A stretch of DNA of 44,607 nucleotides from positions 1 to 44,607 of the forward strand of contig JBDKJS010000213.1 in NCBI GenBank assembly GCA_039806065.1. The letters run 5' to 3'. The notes under the pieces are model-generated. The model saw only the letters and a list, made by a program, of their open reading frames with translations, had not been told where the DNA came from and did not search any database. Made by a program: the position numbers and the translations under genes. Positions 8,253-16,548 of this stretch are shown here, piece after piece. Each line of letters starts with the position of its first letter. Position 1 is the first letter of the stretch. Origin of the DNA: JBDKJS01 sp039806065 (GTDB taxonomy: Bacteria; Bacteroidota; Bacteroidia; AKYH767-A; 2013-40CM-41-45).

Positions 8253-9503
8253 ATGTTTTACCTAGAACAACATTGGAAAAATAAAACTGCCTTGCTTCAA
8301 GAGGCCGTTACAAAATTGGGTTCGCCACTTTATTGCTATGATAAAGAAATTATTACTAGTAAATACCATGAACTTAAGAATGCATTCTCATGGCCTAATA
8401 TAAGAATTCACTACGCCTGTAAGGCAAATAATAATTTGCATATACTTAAACATATCCATCAATTGGGTGGATGTATTGATGCTGTATCAATTTTCGAAGT
8501 GCAAATTGCTTTGAGAGCAGGATTTGACCCAGAGCAAGTTCTTTTCACTCCCAATGGGGTTTCATTTGAAGAATTAAAACAAGGCATTGAACTTGGTGTA
8601 AAAGTAAACGTTGATAATCTATCATTACTCGAGCAGTGCGGTGCAGCATATGCAAGCAAGATACCCATCTGCATAAGACTTAATCCTCATATTGCGGCCG
8701 GAGGAAATTACCATATCCAAACAGGACATATCGATTCTAAATTTGGAATCAGTATTCACCAGCTAAGACATGTAATACGAATTGTAAACCACTATAAATT
8801 AAATGTGGAAGGATTGCACATTCATACTGGAAGCGAAATTTTGGATGCCGAAGTTTTCCTGAGAGTTGCAGAACTCTTGTTTGAATGCGCTCGCGATTTT
8901 CCCGATTTATCTTATATTGACTTTGGAAGTGGATTTAAGATCCCCTATCACGAGCATGATACCACCACAAATATAGCCGAGTTAGGATTGCAGTTAAGCA
9001 ATTGCTTTGAAAAATTTTGCAGCTCTTACGGCCGAAAACTTACCCTATGTTTTGAGCCTGGTAAATTTCTGTTGAGTGAATCAGGAATACTTTTGGTAAA
9101 TGCCGAAGTGGTCAAACAAACCTTGAGTACCGTTTTTGTGGGGGTTAATTCAGGGCAAAACCACCTCATCAGACCAATGTTTTATGATGCATACCATCAT
9201 ATTGTAAATCTCACTAATCTCTCAGGACGTACGCGCATCTACACCGTTACGGGCAATATTTGCGAAACCGATACTTTTGGATGGGATAGAAAATTAAATG
9301 AAGTTCATGAAGGTGACCTTTTAGGTATTCTTAATGCAGGGGCTTATGGTTTTAGCATGTCAAATAATTACAATAGTAGACCTAGACCTGCCGAGGTGCT
9401 TCTTGATGGAAATGACTCCTTTCGTTTAATAAGAAGACGTGAATCTTTAGATGATCTGTTAAACACTATAGCACAGCCTTGTAAATCTTTGATCAGTACT
9501 TGA
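8253..9503 (+). CDS. lysA: Diaminopimelate decarboxylase
   Basis: Fold type III PLP enzyme that makes lysine from meso-diaminopimelate (EC 4.1.1.20), cytoplasmic, last step of lysine biosynthesis. At 416 residues it has normal length. The PLP lysine is K57 in YACKANNN. Further motifs are HIDSKFGI, the phosphate-binding HIHTGSE and DFGSGFK, the EPGKFL motif, the partner-subunit cysteine motif ICETDTF, and GAYGFSMSNNYNSRPR near the C-terminus, all typical of DAP decarboxylase and less so of arginine or carboxynorspermidine decarboxylases. The sequence AATCTTTG at 8241-8248 resembles a -7 box but lies only 4 bases from the ATG, so the start or the promoter remains uncertain. Confidence 0.92.
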   Translation: MFYLEQHWKNKTALLQEAVTKLGSPLYCYDKEIITSKYHELKNAFSWPNIRIHYACKANNNLHILKHIHQLGGCIDAVSIFEVQIALRAGFDPEQVLFTPNGVSFEELKQGIELGVKVNVDNLSLLEQCGAAYASKIPICIRLNPHIAAGGNYHIQTGHIDSKFGISIHQLRHVIRIVNHYKLNVEGLHIHTGSEILDAEVFLRVAELLFECARDFPDLSYIDFGSGFKIPYHEHDTTTNIAELGLQLSNCFEKFCSSYGRKLTLCFEPGKFLLSESGILLVNAEVVKQTLSTVFVGVNSGQNHLIRPMFYDAYHHIVNLTNLSGRTRIYTVTGNICETDTFGWDRKLNEVHEGDLLGILNAGAYGFSMSNNYNSRPRPAEVLLDGNDSFRLIRRRESLDDLLNTIAQPCKSLIST

Positions 9504-9530
9504 ACTAAGACTTACTATTGAGTACATTTG
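9500..9530 (+). promoter_or_regulatory. Bacteroidota-type promoter for lutB
   Basis: A TTG at 9500-9502 is separated by 20 bases from TACATTTG at 9523-9530. This fits the -33 TTG / -7 TAnnTTTG promoter of Bacteroidota sigma-ABfr at the usual spacing. The ATG of lutB begins 6 bases after the -7 box, so the mRNA would be leaderless or nearly so. Confidence 0.65.
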
Positions 9531-9536
9531 CATATC

Positions 9537-10916
9537 ATGTCCGGTCAAAGTAAAAAATTTTTAGCCGATGCTGAACTCAAAGCCTTCAACGATGAGCACA
9601 GGCGAAAACTTGCCTTCAACATTTTGCAATACGACAAAAAAGTTGATGATGGTAAAAAACAGTATGATGATTTAGAGCTTGCCAAATACAGAGCTTCTGC
9701 CATCAAAACCAGAACTATTGAAAATTTAGACAAATATGTAATAGAGTTTGAGGCCAATTTCACCAAAAGAGGAGGAAAGGTAATTTGGGCATGCAATGCT
9801 GAAGAAGCCAATGCTGAAGTGCTAAAAATAATGCAAGCAGCCAATGCCCGCACTGTTGTGAAAAGTAAAAGTATGACTACCGAGGAAATACATGTAAACA
9901 GTGCATTGGAAAAAGCTGGAATAGAATCTTTAGAAACCGATTTGGGGGAATATATAGTTCAACTACGCGATGAAACGCCCTACCACATTGTAACTCCGGC
10001 AATGCACCTTAGCAAGGAGGATGTAGCTAAAACTTTTAATGAAAAATTTAATCTGCCTATTGAAAGCACGCCAAAGGAAATTACCGCTTGGGTAAGAGAT
10101 TTGCTTCGTGTTAAGTACCAACAAGCTGATGTAGGAATTACCGGGGTTAATTTTATTATTGCCGATACTGGGGCCATTGCTATTACCGAGAATGAAGGCA
10201 ATGCAATGATGACAGTAGCTTGCCCTAAAATCCACATTGCTATCGCAGGTATTGAAAAGATCATTCCTTCAATTAATGATCTCGACTTATTTTGGCCCCT
10301 CCTTGCTGTGCATGGTACTGGACAAAATGTAACCGTTTACAACAGTATTTGTACTGGCCCTAAACAAGATGGAGAGCCTGATGGCCCTGAAGAAATGTAT
10401 GTTATACTTTTAGATAATGGTAGAACTAATTTATTGGCTCAGAAAGATCAACGACAAGCACTCAATTGCATAAGATGTGGCGCCTGCCTTAATGGTTGCC
10501 CTATTTATAAAGGTGTAGGGGGGCACAGCTATGGTTCAACTTATAGCGGGCCCATTGGTTCGGTTATCACACCACACTATAAGGGAATGGAAGAATTCAA
10601 GCATCTTAGCTTTGCTTCTTCGCTCTGTGGAAAATGCACAGAGGTGTGTCCAGTAAAAATAGAATTACACAAGTTATTGTTGCTTAACAGACGCGATAGT
10701 GTAAACAGTGGACTCAATAAAACTTCGGAAGCATTTTCTTTTTTCCTTTGGAAGAAAGCAATGCTTAGCCGACAACTAATGAATGCCGGTACAGCTAGTA
10801 TTAAAAATACAGTACTGCAAACATTATTTAAAAAGCAGTGGGGAAGTAGAAGAACCATGCCAGAAGTTAAAAAATCTTTCAACCAGCTTTGGAAAGAAAG
10901 AAATGCTACCAAATAA
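9537..10916 (+). CDS. lutB: LutB/LldF-type iron-sulfur protein (LUD domain)
   Basis: A 459-residue cytoplasmic protein with an N-terminal LUD domain (about residues 70-300) and a C-terminal double 4Fe-4S ferredoxin domain. Cluster ligands are CIRCGACLNGCP (C311, C314, C317, C321) and LCGKCTEVCP (C364, C367, C371). LutB works with LutA and LutC to oxidise L-lactate to pyruvate. Neither partner gene is adjacent, so they are elsewhere or this is a solitary paralogue with another electron-transfer role. I chose the ATG at 9537; an earlier TTG at 9528 falls inside the promoter -7 box. Converging pdhC lies beyond a shared terminator. Confidence 0.88.
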   Translation: MSGQSKKFLADAELKAFNDEHRRKLAFNILQYDKKVDDGKKQYDDLELAKYRASAIKTRTIENLDKYVIEFEANFTKRGGKVIWACNAEEANAEVLKIMQAANARTVVKSKSMTTEEIHVNSALEKAGIESLETDLGEYIVQLRDETPYHIVTPAMHLSKEDVAKTFNEKFNLPIESTPKEITAWVRDLLRVKYQQADVGITGVNFIIADTGAIAITENEGNAMMTVACPKIHIAIAGIEKIIPSINDLDLFWPLLAVHGTGQNVTVYNSICTGPKQDGEPDGPEEMYVILLDNGRTNLLAQKDQRQALNCIRCGACLNGCPIYKGVGGHSYGSTYSGPIGSVITPHYKGMEEFKHLSFASSLCGKCTEVCPVKIELHKLLLLNRRDSVNSGLNKTSEAFSFFLWKKAMLSRQLMNAGTASIKNTVLQTLFKKQWGSRRTMPEVKKSFNQLWKERNATK

Positions 10917-10932
10917 TTGAGTGCTCAAAATA

Positions 10933-10968
10933 AAAAAGCCGGTCGTTTAATACCGGCTTTATTTTTTT
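10933..10968. terminator. Bidirectional terminator between lutB and pdhC
   Basis: A 9-bp GC-rich stem (AAAGCCGGT at 10935-10943 with ACCGGCTTT at 10952-10960) has an A run on its left and a T run on its right. It can therefore end transcripts from both directions. It sits between the convergent stop codons of lutB (10916) and pdhC (10981). Confidence 0.9.
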
Positions 10969-10980
10969 AGATTTAGCGGG

Positions 10981-12258
10981 TTATATGTTGCCTTGACCAA
11001 GCATTAATAACGGTTCTTCTAAGAAAGTTTTTAGGGTATTTAGAAATGAAGCACCCGTTGCACCATCAACTACTCTATGATCACAACTCAAGGTAACTTT
11101 CATTTCATGCCCCACTTGCAATTCCCCATTTTTTACAACAGCCTTTTCTAAAATACCTCCTACAGCAAGAATACACGCATCAGGCGGATTAATAATGGCT
11201 GTAAACTCTTCAATCCCATACATTCCAAGGTTTGAAATTGTAAAAGTATTCCCCTCCCAGTCTGCTGGTTGCAATTTTTTATCTTTTGCGCGTTTTGCAT
11301 AATCTTTTACTTCTGCATTAATTTGGCTCAAAGTTTTTCCATCGGCATATCTTACTACCGGCACCAACAATCCTTCATCAACCGCTACAGCTATTCCCAC
11401 ATTTACATGATGATTTGTTCTAATAGTTTCGCCAAGCCAACTACTATTTACCTTAGGATGCTGTTTAAGTGACATGGCCACCGCTTTCACAACAAAATCA
11501 TTAAAAGATATTTTTAATCCATAAGCCTCATTAATCCGGCCTCTTGTGTTCACAATAGCATCCATATTAATACTCATGGTTAAGTAAAAATGAGGAGCTG
11601 TAAACATGCTTTCACTTAATCGCTTGGCAATAGTTTTGCGCATTTGCGATACTGGCGTGTCATCAAATTTTACTTGTGTTAAAGCATTAGATGTAGCACT
11701 TGAAGCCACAAATGATCCCGGTTTATACCAATCAATGTCACGCTTCACGATTCTACCTTCTAATCCACTGCCTGCTACGGTATTTAGGTTAATTCCCTTT
11801 TCGGCTGCTAATTTTTTAGCGAGTGGCGAAACTTTCATTCTACCATCACTACTGGCCACTGGGTTAGAAGCGGTTGCTACTGTAGTAACAACGGTGGAAG
11901 AAGATGTCACACTCGGCTCTTTTGCTGGAGCTACTGAAGTTGGTGTAGCATTGGGCGCGGGAGCAACTACTTCTGCTACCTTGGATTTTTCGGCTTCTAA
12001 TAGTTTATTAAAATCTTCTCCTTCACTGCCCAGTATGGCTAATATTCCATCTACCGGTGCAGCCTTACCTTCTTCTACGCCACGGTATAACAATACACCC
12101 TCTTGGAATGATTCAAATTCCATGGTGGCCTTATCAGTTTCTATCTCAGCAACTAATTCTCCGGTTTTAATTTTTTCGCCTATTTTTTTATGCCATTTTG
12201 CTACCACGCCCTCTGTCATGGTATCACTCATCTTTGGCATGCGCACTATTTCTGCCAT
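10981..12258 (-). CDS. pdhC: Pyruvate dehydrogenase E2, dihydrolipoamide acetyltransferase
   Basis: A 425-residue E2 core of the pyruvate dehydrogenase complex (EC 2.3.1.12). It has one N-terminal lipoyl domain with lipoyl-lysine K43 in ETDKATM, then a flexible linker rich in Ala, Pro, Thr and Val. The peripheral subunit-binding domain contains MKVSPLAKKLAAEKG and GRIVKRDID. The C-terminal catalytic domain has the active-site motif DHRVVDG near residue 395. E2 forms the multimeric core in the cytoplasm and passes acetyl groups to CoA. It is 53 bases downstream of pdhA on the same strand, so the two are likely co-transcribed. A long plus-strand open frame over 11606-12268 is an antisense shadow. 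Confidence 0.94.
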   Translation of the reverse strand: MAEIVRMPKMSDTMTEGVVAKWHKKIGEKIKTGELVAEIETDKATMEFESFQEGVLLYRGVEEGKAAPVDGILAILGSEGEDFNKLLEAEKSKVAEVVAPAPNATPTSVAPAKEPSVTSSSTVVTTVATASNPVASSDGRMKVSPLAKKLAAEKGINLNTVAGSGLEGRIVKRDIDWYKPGSFVASSATSNALTQVKFDDTPVSQMRKTIAKRLSESMFTAPHFYLTMSINMDAIVNTRGRINEAYGLKISFNDFVVKAVAMSLKQHPKVNSSWLGETIRTNHHVNVGIAVAVDEGLLVPVVRYADGKTLSQINAEVKDYAKRAKDKKLQPADWEGNTFTISNLGMYGIEEFTAIINPPDACILAVGGILEKAVVKNGELQVGHEMKVTLSCDHRVVDGATGASFLNTLKTFLEEPLLMLGQGNI

Positions 12259-12311
12259 GGTATATTGATTGTTTTTATATTAAAATAATTTTATTGATCC
12301 CTAATTGTAAT

Positions 12312-13343
12312 TTATTCCTTAATATAAGGGTAATCTGATTGTACATATACGTCCTTAAAGAGTTCTGAAGGATCAGGCCAAGGCGACTCTTCTGAAAACT
12401 TTACTGAATCTTCTACCACATCAGTGACCCTTTTTACTATGGCTGCAAGTTCACTCTCATTCGCAAATTTATTGTCAGTAATAATTTTCAATACATCTTC
12501 AATTGGATCTTGAGCTTTATAGGATTCTACCTCTTCTTTGGTTCTATATTTAGCGGGGTCACTCATGGAATGGCCTTTGTATCTATAAGTTTTCATTTCC
12601 AATAAATAAGGTCCATTGCCATTGCGTGCATGATTGATGGCTCGCTCCATAGCTGCATGTACTGCTTCCACATCCATACCATCCACTGCTTCTGCTGGCA
12701 TATCATAACTTTCGCCAATGGTATATAGGTCATGCACATTGCTTGTACGCTCTACCGATGTTCCCATTGCATAGGCATTATTTTCTATCACATATACTAC
12801 TGGGAGTTTCCATAACATGGCCATGTTAAAAGCCTCGTGTAATGCTCCCTGCCTTACTGCACCATCTCCCATATAGCACACTGTAATTAAATCTTTACCA
12901 AGGTATTGATCGGCCATTGCAATGCCTGCACCTAATGGGATTTGACCGCCCACTATACCGTGACCTCCAAAAAATTTAGTTGCAGCATCAAACATGTGCA
13001 TTGATCCTCCTTTGCCTTTTGAACATCCGGTAGCTTTGCCATAGAGCTCGGCCATTACTGCTCTGGCTGTAACACCCTTGGCCAATGCATGTGCGTGATC
13101 GCGATAGGCGGTGATCATGTTATCTTCAGCGCGCATGGCACTTATTGCCCCGGCCACTACTGCCTCTTGACCTATGTATAGATGGCAAAATCCTTTGATC
13201 TTTTGCATGCCATACAATTGGCCCGCCCGCTCTTCAAATCTTCGCATTAAGAGCATGTCTTCATACCATTTTAAGTATTGATCTTTAGCATATTTTGGCT
13301 TTAGTCCAGCTTTCTTTTTAGATGGTGTTTTGATCTCTGTCAT
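12312..13343 (-). CDS. pdhA: Pyruvate dehydrogenase E1 component, alpha subunit
   Basis: A 343-residue thiamine-diphosphate-binding E1 alpha subunit (EC 1.2.4.1). The ThDP motif runs from GDGAVRQG (starting at residue 159) to VIENNAYAMG (NN at 188-189). The activation-loop region has YRYKGHSMSDPAKYRTKEE. This is the heterotetrameric alpha/beta type, so an E1 beta partner (pdhB) is required, and none is encoded next to pdhA or pdhC here. The ATG is 20 bases downstream of a well-formed -7 box (13363-13370, minus strand), so pdhA-pdhC can be transcribed independently of the DinB-like and cdd genes upstream. Confidence 0.94.
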   Translation of the reverse strand: MTEIKTPSKKKAGLKPKYAKDQYLKWYEDMLLMRRFEERAGQLYGMQKIKGFCHLYIGQEAVVAGAISAMRAEDNMITAYRDHAHALAKGVTARAVMAELYGKATGCSKGKGGSMHMFDAATKFFGGHGIVGGQIPLGAGIAMADQYLGKDLITVCYMGDGAVRQGALHEAFNMAMLWKLPVVYVIENNAYAMGTSVERTSNVHDLYTIGESYDMPAEAVDGMDVEAVHAAMERAINHARNGNGPYLLEMKTYRYKGHSMSDPAKYRTKEEVESYKAQDPIEDVLKIITDNKFANESELAAIVKRVTDVVEDSVKFSEESPWPDPSELFKDVYVQSDYPYIKE

Positions 13344-13362
13344 TGGATTTTAAATTGCGTTA

Positions 13363-13370
13363 CAAATATA
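13363..13370 (-). promoter_or_regulatory. Putative -7 box for pdhA
   Basis: Read on the minus strand the sequence is TATATTTG, an exact match to TAnnTTTG, ending 19 bases before the pdhA ATG. No clear TTG occurs at -33. Confidence 0.5.
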
Positions 13371-13403
13371 AGTTTTTTTCTAGTGATTGCAGATTGTAAA
13401 AAT

Positions 13404-13940
13404 TTATCTAGCCCCATTGCTAAAGCTTTGGTTAAAAGCCTGTGATTCTCCTTTGGCAATACTCAATTGGGCAAAGTTATTTCCCTTTAATAATTTGGCC
13501 AGGTAAACTATTTGCCCACAGTGATAACTGTGATGTGCTAGCTGTCGCAGGATGGCTTGCAGTACGGTGTGGTGTTCGCCTCTGATGGTTACTGTTTTTA
13601 ACAAATCAGGCGTAGTAAGGTTGGTGGTAATTTGGAATAATGCGGCCCATCCTTCTTCCCATAATTGGTAGATTTTTTTTCGATCCCTCCATTCGTCTAC
13701 AAATTCGGAATCTCGGTTTCGCCAAGGTTTTTCCCCATCAGAGGTGTAAAAGTTAATAAATCGCGATTGTAAATTTCCTCCCATGTGATGCATGATCATT
13801 GCAACACTATTATCACTTGGGCTTGCTTGATGATTCCACTCTTGATCGGTAAGTTGTTTGGCAGCTTTTTCAGATAAAGACTTATATTGTTCGAATAGGT
13901 GATGAACCGTAAGACAAAAGTTTTCTCCTTCTTGTATCAT
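13404..13940 (-). CDS. DinB-superfamily (DUF1572-like) putative metalloprotein
   Basis: A 178-residue soluble protein with a four-helix DinB/YfiT-like pattern. The likely metal-binding histidines are in MIMHHMGGN (about residues 48-56) and in the late helix QLAHHSYHCGQIVYLAK. The DinB/BstA superfamily includes thiol-dependent S-transferases and many uncharacterised proteins; substrate cannot be inferred here. It follows cdd by 24 bases on the same strand and precedes pdhA by 60 bases, so it may share the cdd transcript. Confidence 0.8.
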   Translation of the reverse strand: MIQEGENFCLTVHHLFEQYKSLSEKAAKQLTDQEWNHQASPSDNSVAMIMHHMGGNLQSRFINFYTSDGEKPWRNRDSEFVDEWRDRKKIYQLWEEGWAALFQITTNLTTPDLLKTVTIRGEHHTVLQAILRQLAHHSYHCGQIVYLAKLLKGNNFAQLSIAKGESQAFNQSFSNGAR

Positions 13941-13964
13941 TTTACAGTTGCTTAAATGGTTGAT

Positions 13965-14459
13965 TTATATTTTGACTTGTAAATCATCTGCCTTAAATTG
14001 ATAGGGCAAAAAATTTGCAATAGTGTCTGTGACCAGTACCTTACCATGTTCTCCCATCATGATGATTTTGATTTTTGATTGATGCCTGTTTTCATACTCT
14101 GCTATTGCCTGCCGGCAAGCGCCACATGGGGTTATTGGTTTATGAATGTCAAATTGACGAGAGAATGCTGTAATGGCAATTGCCTTTATCTTAATTCCTG
14201 GATAATTTGCACCAGTGGCAAAAATGGCAACCCTTTCGGCACAGAGGCCTATTGGATAGCTAGCATTCTCCTGGTTATTGCCCTTTAATACCACTCCATT
14301 TTCAAGTAACACTGCTGCTCCCACATTGAATCGCGAATAGGGGGCATAGGCATCATTGGCTGCAGCCTGCGCCTGAAGCATCAAAAGCTGGTCTTCTTCA
14401 TTTAATTCGCCTAAATTATTGTATTCATCAAAAATGGATTGGAGTGTGATTTTTTGCAT
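13965..14459 (-). CDS. cdd: Cytidine deaminase
   Basis: A 164-residue zinc enzyme of pyrimidine salvage that converts cytidine and deoxycytidine to uridine and deoxyuridine (EC 3.5.4.5). The zinc and catalytic residues are visible as CAE (C73, E75) and PCGAC (C112, C115), with the substrate-binding FNVGAAVLLENG segment upstream. Length matches the small homotetrameric form apart from an N-terminal extension of about 25 residues. It is the first gene of the minus-strand group cdd, DinB-like, pdhA, pdhC and is divergent from the histidine kinase gene. Confidence 0.94.
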   Translation of the reverse strand: MQKITLQSIFDEYNNLGELNEEDQLLMLQAQAAANDAYAPYSRFNVGAAVLLENGVVLKGNNQENASYPIGLCAERVAIFATGANYPGIKIKAIAITAFSRQFDIHKPITPCGACRQAIAEYENRHQSKIKIIMMGEHGKVLVTDTIANFLPYQFKADDLQVKI

Positions 14460-14474
14460 CGCGTGAATTTTGTT

Positions 14475-14504
14475 TAAAAGTACGTTTTTTTAATTTATGT
14501 ACAA
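14475..14504 (-). promoter_or_regulatory. Putative promoter for cdd
   Basis: On the minus strand a TTG (plus-strand CAA at 14502-14504) is followed after 19 bases by TACTTTTA (14475-14482). This is a one-mismatch version of TAnnTTTG at near-ideal spacing, 15 bases before the cdd ATG. Confidence 0.45.
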
Positions 14505-14544
14505 GGCCATTTTAGCATGAACTCCATTTCTTGAATACAATTAA

Positions 14545-16548
14545 GTGGCATATTTGGTGAAACTCACATACTTTTATAAATTGCCTCTGATTAATGATTG
14601 TTATATCCAAGCTATACCGCTAGTGTATTTTTTATCAAAGCATAAGCTACTTTATTTATCTACTGTATTTTTACTCTTAAAGTGTACCGCCCTGTGTGCA
14701 ATTGATAGTAAAGTCATTGCTATTAAAGGCTTGCCTCAACTTTCTATTAATACCGAACTGCAATATGCTATTACCGATGGCAATGATTTAAATATACCCC
14801 CTGATGATAACCAATTTAATATTGGTAATCAGTTTAATTTTTATCAAAATATCATTGAGTCGGATAAAAAATGTAATTGGTTACAACTTGAGTTAATTAA
14901 CAGTGAACCTAATAATCTAAAAGCCATTCTTAAGCTAAACATGTATGGTGAGGTTTTTATTTATAAACGTTTATCAAATAAAAGGTGGCAGCAAATTCAT
15001 AAGGGGGGAATTCTAAATATGAAATTGGTGCAACCTGATTTTACTGAAGCCATTTCGCTTGACCTTGTTTCAGGGTCAAATAAACTATTAATTGGCTTTA
15101 ATAATAATGGGTTTTTTCAACGCCCATTTAACTTAACTTTTTTTAATCAAAGTGATTTCGAATCGCAGCGATTGGCTTTCAACGACCAAAATAAAATTAA
15201 TTTTATCATTCAATTAGTATGCTTCTCTATTTTGTTTTTCCAGTTTATCTATCTCTTGTTTCAATATTTTATTATTCAAAAAGGTGAATATGTATTATAT
15301 CTGGTTTATTTACTTTTTATTTCATTGCACTTTTTAAGTGAAGCAGAATTTTCATTAGACATCCATTTGCTATTTGGATTGTGGCCTTTAAGTTATATTT
15401 ACTTAATGCATCTCTTGCCTTGGATTGCTATTGCTGTGTACCTGCAGTTTATAAAGTATTTTGGTGATCTGGAAAAAATAGATATGTCACTTTTCAGGTT
15501 CATTTCATATTGCCAAGTTTTTATGATTATCTATTTAACGGTTGATACTGTGTTTTTAATTTCAACAAAGTGGTTTATCACAATTGATTTAACATTCCGA
15601 TATATGAGTTTTGTACTCATTGCAATGGTTGCTTTTATTATTTTTAGACTTTATAAACTTCACAGTACCCTTCATAGCTTAGTTGGTGTAGGGTTACTGT
15701 GCCTTACCATAGGAGGAATGGTAAGTGTGTTATTATACAATAGTTATAATAACAATATATTTCAAACTAGGCTACATCCCATTTCATGGTTTGAGTTTGG
15801 GGCCCTTGCCGAACTTTTTTGCTTCTCCACGGCATTGGCATATAAAAACAGAATTAACTCGAAAGAAATTTTTGAAGAACGAGAGGCAAAAATTGTAGCA
15901 TTAGAAAACAGACATCAAACTCAAATAAAGTATTATGAAGTAAGAGATAGAATAGCACGCGATTTGCATGATGAAATAGGTAGTAGCCTTGGTAGTGTGA
16001 ACCTATATACTGAAGCAGCCAAGAATAAAATTAAAGCACAGCAACATGAAGAGGCATTTCAAATATTGAGTAAAATAGCTCACATATCACGCGAGGTAAT
16101 GATTAAAATGAGTGACATAGTTTGGGGTCTTAATGCAAAGAATGATACTACTGATCAGTTATTTCAAAGAATGAATAGCTACTGTGCTGAAGTGCTTCCA
16201 ATGGCAAATATTGCTTTTAATATTCAAACACAGGCTGGAGTGGAACATATTTCGCTCGATATGGTAACTCGTAAAACGCTTTACCTAATTTTTAAGGAAG
16301 CCATTTACAATGCGGTGAAACATGCTGGTTGCAAAAGTGTTTTTATTTCTTGTAGTATCCATAATCAGCAACTCCAAATTAGAATAGCTGATGATGGCCG
16401 AGGATTCGATCAGCGATTACTCTTGACTGGAAATGGACTTCGAAATATGAAGGAGCGTGCATTGGAAATGAATGGAACCCTTTCTGTTAATACCAGTGCT
16501 GGGGCTGGTACCATAATTATTATTCAAGCACCTATATTGGAATTATGA
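14545..16548 (+). CDS. 7TMR-DISM sensor histidine kinase (HisKA_3 type)
   Basis: Membrane-bound two-component sensor kinase. The hydrophobic segment LLYLSTVFLLL near residues 35-50 may be a signal peptide. An extracytoplasmic beta-rich domain (about 55-210), about seven transmembrane helices (about 220-430), a short coiled coil, a HisKA_3 dimerisation domain and a HATPase_c domain follow. The phosphoacceptor is H475 in RDLHDEIGSSLGS (codon 15967-15969). The ATP site is intact: N589 in the N box (IYNAVKH), DDGRGF at 616-621 and a GNGLRNMKERA G2 region. No ATG lies near the N-terminus. Possible starts are GTG 14545, TTG 14554, GTG 14557 or GTG 14623; none has a clear ribosome binding site. The stop overlaps the next gene. 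No LuxR-type response regulator is encoded nearby. Confidence 0.87.
   Translation: MAYLVKLTYFYKLPLINDCYIQAIPLVYFLSKHKLLYLSTVFLLLKCTALCAIDSKVIAIKGLPQLSINTELQYAITDGNDLNIPPDDNQFNIGNQFNFYQNIIESDKKCNWLQLELINSEPNNLKAILKLNMYGEVFIYKRLSNKRWQQIHKGGILNMKLVQPDFTEAISLDLVSGSNKLLIGFNNNGFFQRPFNLTFFNQSDFESQRLAFNDQNKINFIIQLVCFSILFFQFIYLLFQYFIIQKGEYVLYLVYLLFISLHFLSEAEFSLDIHLLFGLWPLSYIYLMHLLPWIAIAVYLQFIKYFGDLEKIDMSLFRFISYCQVFMIIYLTVDTVFLISTKWFITIDLTFRYMSFVLIAMVAFIIFRLYKLHSTLHSLVGVGLLCLTIGGMVSVLLYNSYNNNIFQTRLHPISWFEFGALAELFCFSTALAYKNRINSKEIFEEREAKIVALENRHQTQIKYYEVRDRIARDLHDEIGSSLGSVNLYTEAAKNKIKAQQHEEAFQILSKIAHISREVMIKMSDIVWGLNAKNDTTDQLFQRMNSYCAEVLPMANIAFNIQTQAGVEHISLDMVTRKTLYLIFKEAIYNAVKHAGCKSVFISCSIHNQQLQIRIADDGRGFDQRLLLTGNGLRNMKERALEMNGTLSVNTSAGAGTIIIIQAPILEL

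Noticed and set aside
11606..12268. 220-codon open frame on the plus strand opposite pdhC
   Set aside because: It is a shadow of the Ala/Thr/Val-rich E2 linker; its translation is low-complexity and matches no family, while the minus strand encodes a complete E2.
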